Positions 45,308 through 54,232 of a stretch of DNA of 64,000 nucleotides are shown one piece after another. How positions within the stretch are numbered: position 1 is the first letter of the stretch; each line of letters opens with the position of its first letter. Made by a program: the position numbers and the translations under genes. Source of the stretch: Ampullimonas aquatilis (GTDB lineage Bacteria > Pseudomonadota > Gammaproteobacteria > Burkholderiales > Burkholderiaceae_D); the NCBI RefSeq assembly GCF_049675895.1, contig NZ_CP183834.1, positions 1,240,001 through 1,304,000 of the forward strand. The letters are read 5' to 3'. The notes below the pieces were generated by a model. That model ran no database searches. It had not been told where the DNA came from and was given only the letters and a program-made list of their open reading frames with translations.

Positions 45308-47797
45308 TTACGGGTGTGAAACTTCTGCAAAATAATATGAGTTAGATACTGTATCAAGTACGGTGATATATACCTTGCCAGAGAAGTCGATCAGATATTC
45401 GTTACTTAAATGTTTGATTGGCGGCAGGCCTGTGAGTGTCTTGCTCAAGTCACGCATATCGGGAACGATCGAACCATTTTGTAATAAGGCGACGCGGCCA
45501 CTCACTTCTTTGACATTGGATAAAGCAGTGATGACATGCGGTGTCTGAAAATTAGATTTGGTTGACCAAGTCATGACAGTACCATCTTTACGCATCGCAA
45601 AAATATACATGTCATACGAGGTTAAGCTGGTTTTTACCGCAGAATTTTCTATGTCTTCAAAAGATGTAATTTGACCGATGTTGGTTAGGCCTGGAACTAA
45701 GGTTGGATTGGCCTGGTCTGCCTCACTTACATAGCCACTACTGTCGAGCTGGCCTGAGCCAAGAATGCCCATGCCGCTCCCCCAAGCATATAAGTGACCA
45801 TCATTACTAATGGCAAAGTAACTTACTCTCTTCTCAATGCCATATTGACCACTAGAATTACCAAACATGTGTGAATCAACAATTGCAATGTCCGTAATAT
45901 TTTGAAGGCAATTGTTGGGTGTTGCAAAGGTGCAAGTAGTGTAATTACCGTAGACAATACCAGATGTGTCGAGCACAAAAGGATTTCCTCGCTCAATCAT
46001 TTTCGCTGCGGTTACAGGTATGCTAGTGGGGGAAAGGGTTAAATCATCAATATTATTTACAACACCAGAATTAGTGATGACACTGCCAGCATTAAAACGA
46101 TTATCACCAAGTGCTTTGATATTATTTGTAAAGTTATTTAGAACTAATTCATGGGGAGTGCTCACGACATCGATAAAGCCACCATGGCCAGATATTTGAA
46201 GATCAATTTTAGTTCGATAAATATTAAGATTTCCATCATCGAGTAAAACAACGGTTTCCTCTCGATCTGGATAATCAAAACTCCCGTAGTGAGTGGTGCG
46301 TGTATAGCCGACACGTGAGTCGTTATTGATTTCTTTAATTTTATTAGATTGTTGAATCTTTCCCTGACATTGAATGATGACATGGATATCGTTATGCGCC
46401 ATTGTGCCGGTTGAACCTGAAGTAGCTGCACAACTTAGATATTTTTGGGTATTTAGCGAAACAGAGTAGCTCTCTCCTACGATGACTTTGCCAATCACAG
46501 CTGTAGTAGAACCTCTAGGCGGATAGATACCATTGTTAATGCTGGTGCTACTGACTGATGCATATAGGCCATTCAGTGTAACCCCTGATAAATCGGCGAT
46601 TAAATTATGCGCCTCTTGGCAAGTAATATTAATATCATTAACGTCATGATTTATATTGCTTACTTGAGGGTTAATTATCGTGCAGTATTGGTTTGTCGGT
46701 TGTTGTTTTACCTCAAGATTACTATAGCTATTTTCTGCAAAGATTCGATTAAAACTGAACTGAGTGGCATTGCTTGGGATGCTTATCTGATCGCCACTGC
46801 TATTGGTCAATATGAGCCCATCACTGGTCAGGCCACTAATATTGCCTGATACAACGTAACTATTCACCGAGCAGATTACATTCACATTCGTTACATCATT
46901 AGTGCCCATGATGCCTTTTGCATTTTGGACTGTGCAAGTAAAGTCATTTTTGGGATAGACATTTAGTACATATTCCTCTCCTTCGGCAATAGCGGTTTTG
47001 ATTTCGAAGGTCCCACTAGTAGTGTTATTAGCAGGTACAAGAGTGCCGATAGAATAAGTATTATTATGTAGGGAAATTCCTTGGGAAAAGCCAAGGATTA
47101 GCCCAGCACTACTTGGTGCACCGGTAAATGTACCCGAGATATTATGAAAGATAGCAGGAGTGCAGCTTACTTTGATATTGGAAATTGTTTCTTGCCCCAT
47201 GTTGCCATTGGCAGTTCCAGGTTCAATTTTGCAGGAGAGGTTTTGCGGTTGCCGAACAATCTTAGCTGTATAATTACCACCTTCTGCCACAGCAGAATGA
47301 AATGCAAAAGCATTACTGGACTGATTGAGGGTGATTTGATCGCTACCATTACTCAAAACCAATCCATTTTCGGTCAATCCAGTAATGGTTCCACCTAAAG
47401 CATGTGCATTGGTTGCACAAGTGACTGTGACATCAGTGATGTTGGTATTGAGTATTTTTCCAGTGCTATTACTAATACTACAGGTTTGTCCTAGGGGTTG
47501 GGTTTGAATGCTGACCGAATAATCCTGCCCACTAGCAATGGCTGTCGCAAAGGCAAAGTTGCTGGCACCGCTGTCAATATTCACGGTCTGGCTACCATTG
47601 CTTAAAATGAGTCCACTACCGGTAAGACCATTTACCAATCCACCTAATGTATAAGAGGCGACCTGAGCAGAGGGATTATTGTTGCCAAGGTTGGGATTGT
47701 TGGTTGAACTCCCACCGCCACCGCAGGCAGTTAATAATGTCAAAACCAAGACTGCTAATGAATGTTGAATATTTGCCAGTCGACTTAAACGAAGCAT
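45308..47797 (-). CDS. Lipoprotein with five Cys-paired modules and RCC1-like repeats (copy A)
   Basis: This 829-residue protein has a lipobox (LLTACGGGG), so it is a surface or periplasmic lipoprotein. It has five tandem modules of about 80-90 residues, each starting with a GG-type or SG-type strand (for example YTLGGLVNGLTGSGLILSNG) and ending in a paired-Cys element (TCSISNSTGKI...VTC). The C-terminal 350 residues carry RCC1-like turns (DGHLYAWGSGMGILGSGQL) where a propeller is expected. It is the paralogue of the gene at 48111. The role is unknown; propeller lipoproteins often bind partners. ATG at 47797. Confidence 0.6.
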   Translation of the reverse strand: MLRLSRLANIQHSLAVLVLTLLTACGGGGSSTNNPNLGNNNPSAQVASYTLGGLVNGLTGSGLILSNGSQTVNIDSGASNFAFATAIASGQDYSVSIQTQPLGQTCSISNSTGKILNTNITDVTVTCATNAHALGGTITGLTENGLVLSNGSDQITLNQSSNAFAFHSAVAEGGNYTAKIVRQPQNLSCKIEPGTANGNMGQETISNIKVSCTPAIFHNISGTFTGAPSSAGLILGFSQGISLHNNTYSIGTLVPANNTTSGTFEIKTAIAEGEEYVLNVYPKNDFTCTVQNAKGIMGTNDVTNVNVICSVNSYVVSGNISGLTSDGLILTNSSGDQISIPSNATQFSFNRIFAENSYSNLEVKQQPTNQYCTIINPQVSNINHDVNDINITCQEAHNLIADLSGVTLNGLYASVSSTSINNGIYPPRGSTTAVIGKVIVGESYSVSLNTQKYLSCAATSGSTGTMAHNDIHVIIQCQGKIQQSNKIKEINNDSRVGYTRTTHYGSFDYPDREETVVLLDDGNLNIYRTKIDLQISGHGGFIDVVSTPHELVLNNFTNNIKALGDNRFNAGSVITNSGVVNNIDDLTLSPTSIPVTAAKMIERGNPFVLDTSGIVYGNYTTCTFATPNNCLQNITDIAIVDSHMFGNSSGQYGIEKRVSYFAISNDGHLYAWGSGMGILGSGQLDSSGYVSEADQANPTLVPGLTNIGQITSFEDIENSAVKTSLTSYDMYIFAMRKDGTVMTWSTKSNFQTPHVITALSNVKEVSGRVALLQNGSIVPDMRDLSKTLTGLPPIKHLSNEYLIDFSGKVYITVLDTVSNSYYFAEVSHP

Positions 47798-48062
47798 GAT
47801 TTCCTCAGAAATTGAGTAGATCGTTTAGTGATCTACTGGTTAGCGTATGACTTTTTGTGGTGACTCAAAACGTATTAATTTTGTATTGGCAATAACTGTG
47901 CCTTGCATTGCAAAGGCCTTTAAACCCTAGTGTTGTTAATCAAACTCAGGTTTGATTGAGCGGAAGTGTTAAATCTACCGACAAAAATAGATTGATCTGT
48001 TGCAGTCGTGAACAGTGTTAAATGGCCGTGGAAAAGTCTGGCTATTGGGGGTGGGAAGCTGA
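47798..48062. promoter_or_regulatory. Leader and promoter of lipoprotein copy A
   Basis: 265 bp without a gene. Several short A/T runs are present but no clear -35/-10 pair that I would defend. Confidence 0.35.
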
Positions 48063-48104
48063 GTGACGCAGTTAGAACTAAATTTCAAATTGATACTGCG
48101 TCAC
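48063..48104. terminator. Hairpin with T-rich tail between the lipoproteins
   Basis: GTGACGCAGT...ACTGCGTCAC is followed on the plus strand by TTTATTTT. It lies 6 bp past the stop of copy B. The T-run suits plus-strand termination, so for copy B it is only a weak stop. Confidence 0.5.
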
Positions 48105-48110
48105 TTTATT

Positions 48111-50630
48111 TTATGGATGTGTCACTTCGACCACATAATAAGTCTTGGTGACAGGGTCGAGCGGCAGGCGATAAACGCGACCATTGAAGTCGATCAGATA
48201 TTCATTGCTGAGGTGCTTGATGAGCGGCAGGCCAGTAATGGTTTTGCTGAGGTCATTCATATTGGGGACGATACTGCCATCATTTAACAAGGCATGGTTG
48301 CGGCTGATTTCTTTGACATTATTCAAGCCACTGATGATGGTTGGGACGAGTTCATTGGCTTTGGCCCAGAACTCGGTACCATAGCTTTTGTTTTGGTCTG
48401 CAGCAATCGCATTGGTTCTCCAGCGATAAACCGTGCCATTGGTTTTGAGCGCAAAGACAGATGTGAAATTGAAATTATCAATATCCGAAGTCATTTTACT
48501 GATGCCTGTCAGTCCAGGAATCAGGGCCGGACTGGCGCGGTCATCTTCAATCACCAGTCCGTTGGTATCAAGTTGCCCTTGGCCCAGCACACCAGCACCA
48601 TAGCCCCAGCCATAAACGGTGCCCGTGGTGGTGATGGCAAAGAGGCTGGTTTTTTCATGCAGAGATGCTGGATACAAACCGTAGCGTACAGGTTCTGGTG
48701 TGCTGCCAGCAATGTAAACGTCAGCAATATTGGTCAGGCAACCTGTGCCATTGATATTGCAGCCTGTGTAGCTGGCAATGGCTTTGCCAGTCGTTGATAA
48801 AGCCAGCAGACTGCTTTCACGGAATGCCAGTTTGTTGATGTTGGCATATCCGGCAATGGCAATCTGGCCAGTATCACCAACATCAGCCAATACACCATTG
48901 CTGGCAAGTAGTTTGGCACCGGTCGCACTATAGCCGGAAATACCTTTGATATTGGTTGCAAAGTTATTGAGGGTGAGATTGGTCGGGGTACTGCTGACAT
49001 CATCGAAGGTCGAGTGACCATCATTGGTAATGACCAAATCATTTTTAGTCCGATAGATGTTGAGCGTGCCATCGTCATACAACACTTTCAACTGCGCCCA
49101 GTTCAGGTATTCGCGCAAAGTGGTGTGAGAAATCACCTGTGAATAGCCAATCGTCACATCATTGGACAGCTCGCTGATATGGGTGGACTGGGCAATTGCA
49201 CCTTGACATTGAATGGCTATATTGCTCATATCACTATGCCCCATGGTACCGGCACCACCACTGGCCACCGAGCAGCTTAAATCTTTGGCGTTGATGCCTG
49301 TCGTGATTTGATAGTTGCTGCCAGTCAGTATTTTGCCCAGGCTGATATGGTTAGTGCCGCGCGATGGGTTGTAGGTATAGGTAGCATTGTCAGCCGTGAC
49401 GGAGATCACCATACTGTCGTCAATTGAGCCAGATAAAGTGCCGATCAAATCATGAGCTTCCTGACAACTGATAGATACGCTATTGATATCCGTATTGCTG
49501 ATGATGCCCGACTCATTTTGCAAAGAGCAGAACTGGCCGCTGGGCTGCTGTTCAATATAAACTGAGTACCAGCCGTTTTCTGCAAAGGCCTTGCCAAAAT
49601 CAAAAGTGCTGGCATTGGCGGCAACATTGATACGCAGTGCGCCATTGGCGCGCAAAATCAAGCCATCGGTGGTGAGCCCGGTCACGATGCCGCTCACTGC
49701 ATGGCTGATACCAGAGCAGGTCACATCAACATTGGTGATGTCTTGAGTCGCCATGACGCCGACATCATTTTGGATGGAGCAGGTCAGCCCATAGTCTTTG
49801 GCACCTTTGACAATCAGGTTATAGGGTTCACCTTCAGCCACTGCTTGGGGCATCTCAAACGTGCCGTTGGAGTCTGGCAAGAAAAAACCATACAGTGTTT
49901 TACCGACATGAGCTGCAGTATCATCGCCCAATTGCAAGTAGATATTGGCCCCGGCAGGCACACCATTAAAAGTACCGCTGATCTTATGGAAAATAGCGGG
50001 TACACAACTCACTTTCAAATTGGACACGGTGTCAGTACCCATTTTACCTTTGGCCGAACCCGTTTCCAGTTGGCAGGATAGATTGGGCGGCTGTCGTGCA
50101 ATCCGAACCGAATAATCACCGCCTTCAGCCACACCTTGCGGAAAGACAAAACTGGCGTTACTGGTTGTCACATCTACCTTGTCGCTGCCATTAGCCAGTT
50201 GCAGACCACTTTCTGACAATCCCGCAATGGCGCCGCCCAAGGCATGCGCAGTGGTTGCGCAAGTTACCGTCACATTGGTGATATTAGCGTTGGCAACCTT
50301 GCCAGCGCCATTGCTGATGCTGCAGGTTTGATTGCTCGGTTGAGTCTGAATGCTGATTGCATAATCCTGCGCGGCACTGAAGGTTTCATTCAGTACAAAT
50401 GACGTACTACCGCTACTGACATTGAGCGTTTTAGCGTTGTTAGCCAGTACCAGGCTGCCTGTCAAACCGCTGATGGTGCCACCAACCGTATAGGTAGTGG
50501 GCGTGTCATTGGAGCTGGTTGGTGTGCTGCCGCCACCTCCGCCCCCGCAGCCATGCAGCAGACTCAAGAATATCAGTGAAAAGAATAAGCGCAGGCTTGC
50601 TGACAAGCGTGCTGGTATCGGTTGTTGCAT
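48111..50630 (-). CDS. Lipoprotein with five Cys-paired modules and RCC1-like repeats (copy B)
   Basis: This 839-residue protein has a lipobox (LLHGCGGGGGG). It has the same plan as copy A: five modules each closed by a TCSI...VTC or SCQL...VSC pair, then RCC1-like turns (GTVYGWGYGAGVLGQGQL). The last 80 residues are near-identical in order to copy A (LPLIKHLSNEYLIDFNGRVY against LPPIKHLSNEYLIDFSGKVY). The ATG at 50630 has AGGG 7 bp upstream and is preferred over a TTG at 50651. Duplicated in tandem with copy A on the same strand. Confidence 0.6.
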   Translation of the reverse strand: MQQPIPARLSASLRLFFSLIFLSLLHGCGGGGGGSTPTSSNDTPTTYTVGGTISGLTGSLVLANNAKTLNVSSGSTSFVLNETFSAAQDYAISIQTQPSNQTCSISNGAGKVANANITNVTVTCATTAHALGGAIAGLSESGLQLANGSDKVDVTTSNASFVFPQGVAEGGDYSVRIARQPPNLSCQLETGSAKGKMGTDTVSNLKVSCVPAIFHKISGTFNGVPAGANIYLQLGDDTAAHVGKTLYGFFLPDSNGTFEMPQAVAEGEPYNLIVKGAKDYGLTCSIQNDVGVMATQDITNVDVTCSGISHAVSGIVTGLTTDGLILRANGALRINVAANASTFDFGKAFAENGWYSVYIEQQPSGQFCSLQNESGIISNTDINSVSISCQEAHDLIGTLSGSIDDSMVISVTADNATYTYNPSRGTNHISLGKILTGSNYQITTGINAKDLSCSVASGGAGTMGHSDMSNIAIQCQGAIAQSTHISELSNDVTIGYSQVISHTTLREYLNWAQLKVLYDDGTLNIYRTKNDLVITNDGHSTFDDVSSTPTNLTLNNFATNIKGISGYSATGAKLLASNGVLADVGDTGQIAIAGYANINKLAFRESSLLALSTTGKAIASYTGCNINGTGCLTNIADVYIAGSTPEPVRYGLYPASLHEKTSLFAITTTGTVYGWGYGAGVLGQGQLDTNGLVIEDDRASPALIPGLTGISKMTSDIDNFNFTSVFALKTNGTVYRWRTNAIAADQNKSYGTEFWAKANELVPTIISGLNNVKEISRNHALLNDGSIVPNMNDLSKTITGLPLIKHLSNEYLIDFNGRVYRLPLDPVTKTYYVVEVTHP

Positions 50631-50855
50631 GGTTGGACCCTGGGAGTGCAATCGTTATATATTTTATTTATTTCAACTGGTCTGAGGCCAGTTATTCAAT
50701 TTCAAGTTGACTTGAAACTGTCAAGTTTAAGTATAACGCTGTCTTTTCCCGGCATTGAAAACGATTACAAATTAATGTTCCCAATCAAGCGTTAACCAAG
50801 TTCATGGGTAACTGAACGTTGTTTTGTGGTGGCCCGTTTCGGGCGGGGGAGGGGT

Positions 50856-51764
50856 TTAATGCGTGGTCAAAAACGGGATGATTTCAGCTAATAGCTGTTG
50901 CGGAATTTCTTCGGGCATGTAGTGGCCACATGGCAAACCTTTACCAGTCAAATGACCATCGCAAACTGCCTGCCATTCTGCCAAAGGATCAAACGCCTTG
51001 GCCATATAACCCTGGTTGCCCCAGAGTGCGAGTAAGTCGCATTGAACTTTGCGGCCCATTTTGCGGTCTGCACGATCATGCTCCAGATCAATGGAAGCAG
51101 CAGCCCGATAGTCTTCACAAAAGCCATGAATCGTGGCCGGATTGCGGATGTGACGCAAATATTCGGCATAGGCATCCGGATGAAACAGCGCATGAATATC
51201 ACCCGATAAGGCCAGACTATGATCGAGAAATACCTGTGGTTCAGCGCCAATCAATGTTTCAGGATAAGGGGTAGGGCGAATCAGAAAAAACCAGTGGTAA
51301 TAGGCTCGTGCAAAGGCTTCGCTGGTTTGTTCGTACATGGCCAGGGTTGGCACAATATCCAATGTGACGAGTTTACGGACCCTGTCAGGATGATCCACCG
51401 CCATGCGATGGGCCACGCGTGCACCACGATCATGACCAAGCACATAAAAATGTTCAAAGCCCAGTCGCTGCATGACATCAATCTGATCCTGGGCCATTAC
51501 GCGTTTACTGTAATTACTGTGATCGGGCAGGCCCACAGGTTTGCTGCTGTCGCCATAACCACGCAGATCAGTGGCAATCACGGTGAAGTGCTGTGCCAAT
51601 TGGGTAGCCATGCGATGCCAGATCACATGGCTTTGGGGCCAGCCATGCAAGAGCAATAACGGCTCGCCCTGACCAGCCTGGCTGACCAGAATCTCGATTT
51701 CACCCAGATCCAGCTGCTGTTGTACAAAGCCGTCCAGCAGTGGATCAAGATGAGGTTTAATCAT
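50856..51764 (-). CDS. Haloacetate dehalogenase-like alpha/beta hydrolase
   Basis: This 302-residue hydrolase has an oxyanion hole at LLLHGWPQSHVIW, the Asp112 nucleophile in VLGHDRGARVAHR and the base H281 in PCGHYMPEE. The GHDRGAR elbow with Asp instead of Ser is that of haloalkanoate and epoxide hydrolases. The DLRGYGDSSKP stretch and the DYRAAASIDLEHD cap are in keeping with fluoroacetate dehalogenase, but soluble epoxide hydrolase is an alternative. It is 6 bp from purD, same strand; this is not the usual purD partner. Confidence 0.75.
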   Translation of the reverse strand: MIKPHLDPLLDGFVQQQLDLGEIEILVSQAGQGEPLLLLHGWPQSHVIWHRMATQLAQHFTVIATDLRGYGDSSKPVGLPDHSNYSKRVMAQDQIDVMQRLGFEHFYVLGHDRGARVAHRMAVDHPDRVRKLVTLDIVPTLAMYEQTSEAFARAYYHWFFLIRPTPYPETLIGAEPQVFLDHSLALSGDIHALFHPDAYAEYLRHIRNPATIHGFCEDYRAAASIDLEHDRADRKMGRKVQCDLLALWGNQGYMAKAFDPLAEWQAVCDGHLTGKGLPCGHYMPEEIPQQLLAEIIPFLTTH

Positions 51765-51770
51765 TGAATA

Positions 51771-53039
51771 TTATTTTTTGATGGCGCGCCAACCAATGTC
51801 GGTGCGAAATTGCATGCCGTCAAAGCGAATGTGTTTGACGGTTTCGTAGGCTTTTTTCTGTGCTACCTTGACCGAGTCACCCAAGCCGGTGACACACAAG
51901 ACGCGACCACCCGAGGTCAGCAGTTTTTCCCCAGCCAGGCTGGTGCCAGCATGAAAGGTGACGGTGTCTTCGGTCTCGGCTGGAATGCCGGTGATGATAT
52001 CACCCTTGCGTGGGTTATCAGGGTAGTCGGCGGCGGCCATCACAATGCCCAGGGCAGTACGACGATCCCATTGCAACTCAACCTGATCCAGTGTTTCGTT
52101 GACGGCATGTTCAAACACATCAAACAGATCACTTTTCAGACGTGCCATGATCGGCTGGGTTTCCGGATCACCCATGCGGCAGTTGAATTCGAGCGTACGT
52201 GGGTTGCCTTGTGCATCAATCATCAGGCCTGCATATAAAAAACCAGTGAAAGGAATGCCATCACTGGCCATGCCATCAATGGTCGGCTGAATGATTTCAC
52301 GCATCACACGGGCATGGATTTCCGGCGTGACAATGGGCGCAGGTGAATAAGCGCCCATGCCACCCGTATTGGGGCCTTCGTCTTTATCTTTAAGGCGCTT
52401 GTGATCCTGGCTGGTGGCCAGTGGCAAAATATTTTTGCCATCGACCATGACGATGAAGCTGGCTTCTTCGCCATCCAAAAACTGTTCAATCACGACGCGG
52501 GCACCGGCGTCGCCGAGTTTGTTATCGGACAGCATGGCATCAATGGCACTGTGGGCTTCAGGCAATGTCATGGCAACCACCACGCCTTTGCCCGCAGCCA
52601 GGCCATCGGCCTTGATCACAATCGGTGCGCCTTTTTGATCCACATAGGCATGTGCCAAGGCAGCATCACTGAAGGTTTCGTAATCGGCTGTGGGAATGCC
52701 GTGGCGCTTCATGAAAGATTTGGCAAAATCCTTGGAGCTTTCGAGTTGTGCCGCCTTTTGTGTGGGGCCAAAAATCTTTTGGCCATTGGCCTGAAACAAG
52801 TCGACAATGCCAGCCGCCAGCGGTGCTTCGGGGCCGACCACGGTGTAGTGAATCTGTTCTTTCCTGGCAAATTCGAGCAGGGTGTTCAAATCGGTAATGG
52901 GTACATTGACCAGATTGCCAGAAAGCGCGGTACCACCATTGCCAGGTGCAACATAGATGACTTGCACTTTTTCAGATTTGGCCAAGCGCCAGGCCAATGC
53001 GTGCTCACGACCCCCAGAACCTACAACGAGAATTTTCAT
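51771..53039 (-). CDS. purD: Phosphoribosylamine-glycine ligase
   Basis: This 422-residue ATP-grasp enzyme performs the second step of purine biosynthesis: phosphoribosylamine + glycine + ATP to GAR. Visible pieces are MKILVVGSGGREHALAWRL, VVGPEAPLAAGIVD, then IKADGLAAGKGVVVA, the ATP-grasp lid, and HKRLKDKDEGPNTGGMGAYSP. Standard length. ATG at 53039. It belongs after yebC in this group of bacteria, as here, with a repeat element in between. Confidence 0.96.
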   Translation of the reverse strand: MKILVVGSGGREHALAWRLAKSEKVQVIYVAPGNGGTALSGNLVNVPITDLNTLLEFARKEQIHYTVVGPEAPLAAGIVDLFQANGQKIFGPTQKAAQLESSKDFAKSFMKRHGIPTADYETFSDAALAHAYVDQKGAPIVIKADGLAAGKGVVVAMTLPEAHSAIDAMLSDNKLGDAGARVVIEQFLDGEEASFIVMVDGKNILPLATSQDHKRLKDKDEGPNTGGMGAYSPAPIVTPEIHARVMREIIQPTIDGMASDGIPFTGFLYAGLMIDAQGNPRTLEFNCRMGDPETQPIMARLKSDLFDVFEHAVNETLDQVELQWDRRTALGIVMAAADYPDNPRKGDIITGIPAETEDTVTFHAGTSLAGEKLLTSGGRVLCVTGLGDSVKVAQKKAYETVKHIRFDGMQFRTDIGWRAIKK

Positions 53040-53105
53040 GTTTTATTTGAACCAGTATTTTGAAAAGGGTATTGCTAAAGTTCTACTTGCAAAGCTGAAG
53101 ACTTT

Positions 53106-53292
53106 CACCACAAAGACACAAGGTGGCACAAAGAAAATCTGGTCTATCTCCTGATGTCAACACAGAAGTCTGGAGACCATGACATATGCCTTCTCCATAT
53201 GGACGCAGTGCGGTTTGATCAGACTTTTCTTTGTATTTCTTTATGTCTCATGTTTCAAAGTCTCATGTTTCAAAGCATTTTCTTGGTGTTTC
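53106..53292 (-). repeat. Long hairpin repeat of the CACCACAAAGACAC type, copy 2
   Basis: The left arm is CACCACAAAGACACAAG; the right arm is degraded (CTTTGTATTTCTTTATGTC). Read on the minus strand, the interior keeps CAGATTTTCTT and the TCTCCAGACT that aligns with TTCCCAGACT of copy 3. It fills the yebC-purD gap. Confidence 0.6.
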
Positions 53293-53340
53293 AGCGGCCA
53301 ATCGTTTTGCAATTTTCAAACTGATTAATTCAGTCTGGTG

Positions 53341-54063
53341 TCATTCCATCACCGCATTGGTATAAACCTGCTGCACATCATCCAGGTCTTCCAGCACGTC
53401 GAGCAGTTTTTGCATCTTGATGGCGTCGTCACCAGTCAGCACGCTTTCATTATCGGGTTTCATGGTGACTTCTGCCATTTCTGCCTTGAATCCTGCTCCT
53501 TCCAATGCCTGCTTGACGGCTTCAAAGTCGGCAAAGCTGCTGATGACTTCAATACTGCCGTCGTCGTGATTGATCACGTCTTCGGCACCTGCTTCGAGCG
53601 CAGCTTCCATCAACTTGTCTTCGGATGTGCCAGGCGCAAACAAAAACTGGCCGCAATGTTTGAACATGAAGGCCACCGAGCCATCGGTGCCCAGGTTGCC
53701 ACCATGTTTGGTAAAAGCGTGACGCACTTCTGCAACGGTGCGGGTACGGTTGTCCGTCATCGTGTCGATGATCACGGCAGCGCCACCAATACCATAGCCT
53801 TCGTAGCGGATTTCTTCATAGTTGACGCCCTCCAGATTGCCGGTGCCACGATCGATTGCGCGTTTGATGTTGTCGGCGGGCATATTGTTTTCCTTGCCCT
53901 TGTCAATCGCCATGCGCAAACGAGGATTGGTCGCCACATCACCGCCGCCCAATTTGGCGGCAACGGTAATTTCCTTGATCAGACGAGTCCAGATCCGACC
54001 GCGCTTTTCATCCTGACGACCTTTACGGTGTTGGATATTGGCCCATTTACTATGTCCTGCCAT
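53341..54063 (-). CDS. yebC: YebC/PmpR-family transcription regulator
   Basis: This 240-residue protein starts MAGHSKWANIQHRKGRQD and has the three alpha/beta domains of YebC: KLGGGDVATNPRLRMAIDKGK, then GRGTGNLEGVNYEEIRYEG-like and KHGGNLGTDGSVAFMF. The family binds DNA and may also help ribosomes past proline stretches. The ATG at 54063 is supported by family length; a longer frame to 54114 is not. It is divergent from the HerA-like gene. Confidence 0.93.
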   Translation of the reverse strand: MAGHSKWANIQHRKGRQDEKRGRIWTRLIKEITVAAKLGGGDVATNPRLRMAIDKGKENNMPADNIKRAIDRGTGNLEGVNYEEIRYEGYGIGGAAVIIDTMTDNRTRTVAEVRHAFTKHGGNLGTDGSVAFMFKHCGQFLFAPGTSEDKLMEAALEAGAEDVINHDDGSIEVISSFADFEAVKQALEGAGFKAEMAEVTMKPDNESVLTGDDAIKMQKLLDVLEDLDDVQQVYTNAVME

Positions 54064-54232
54064 GTACGAAAATCTCCAGCGATGGTTGTTGCGATTGTCT
54101 ACCAGGCTGCACACAATCGCTTATCATTTGTTTTGCCTTGGCGATGTGCACAAAGGCTAAAATAGCCTTGAATTTTAGCACGCAGCAAGCGTTTTTCTTC
54201 ACCTTCTATTGCCTCTTCTGACAGGAATCAAC

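Noticed and set aside
52401..53063. 220-residue plus-strand frame over purD
   Set aside because: It is the antisense shadow of purD codons and has no start region or family signal.
53338..54165. 275-residue plus-strand frame opposite yebC
   Set aside because: It mirrors yebC and has His/Phe-rich composition typical of antisense frames.
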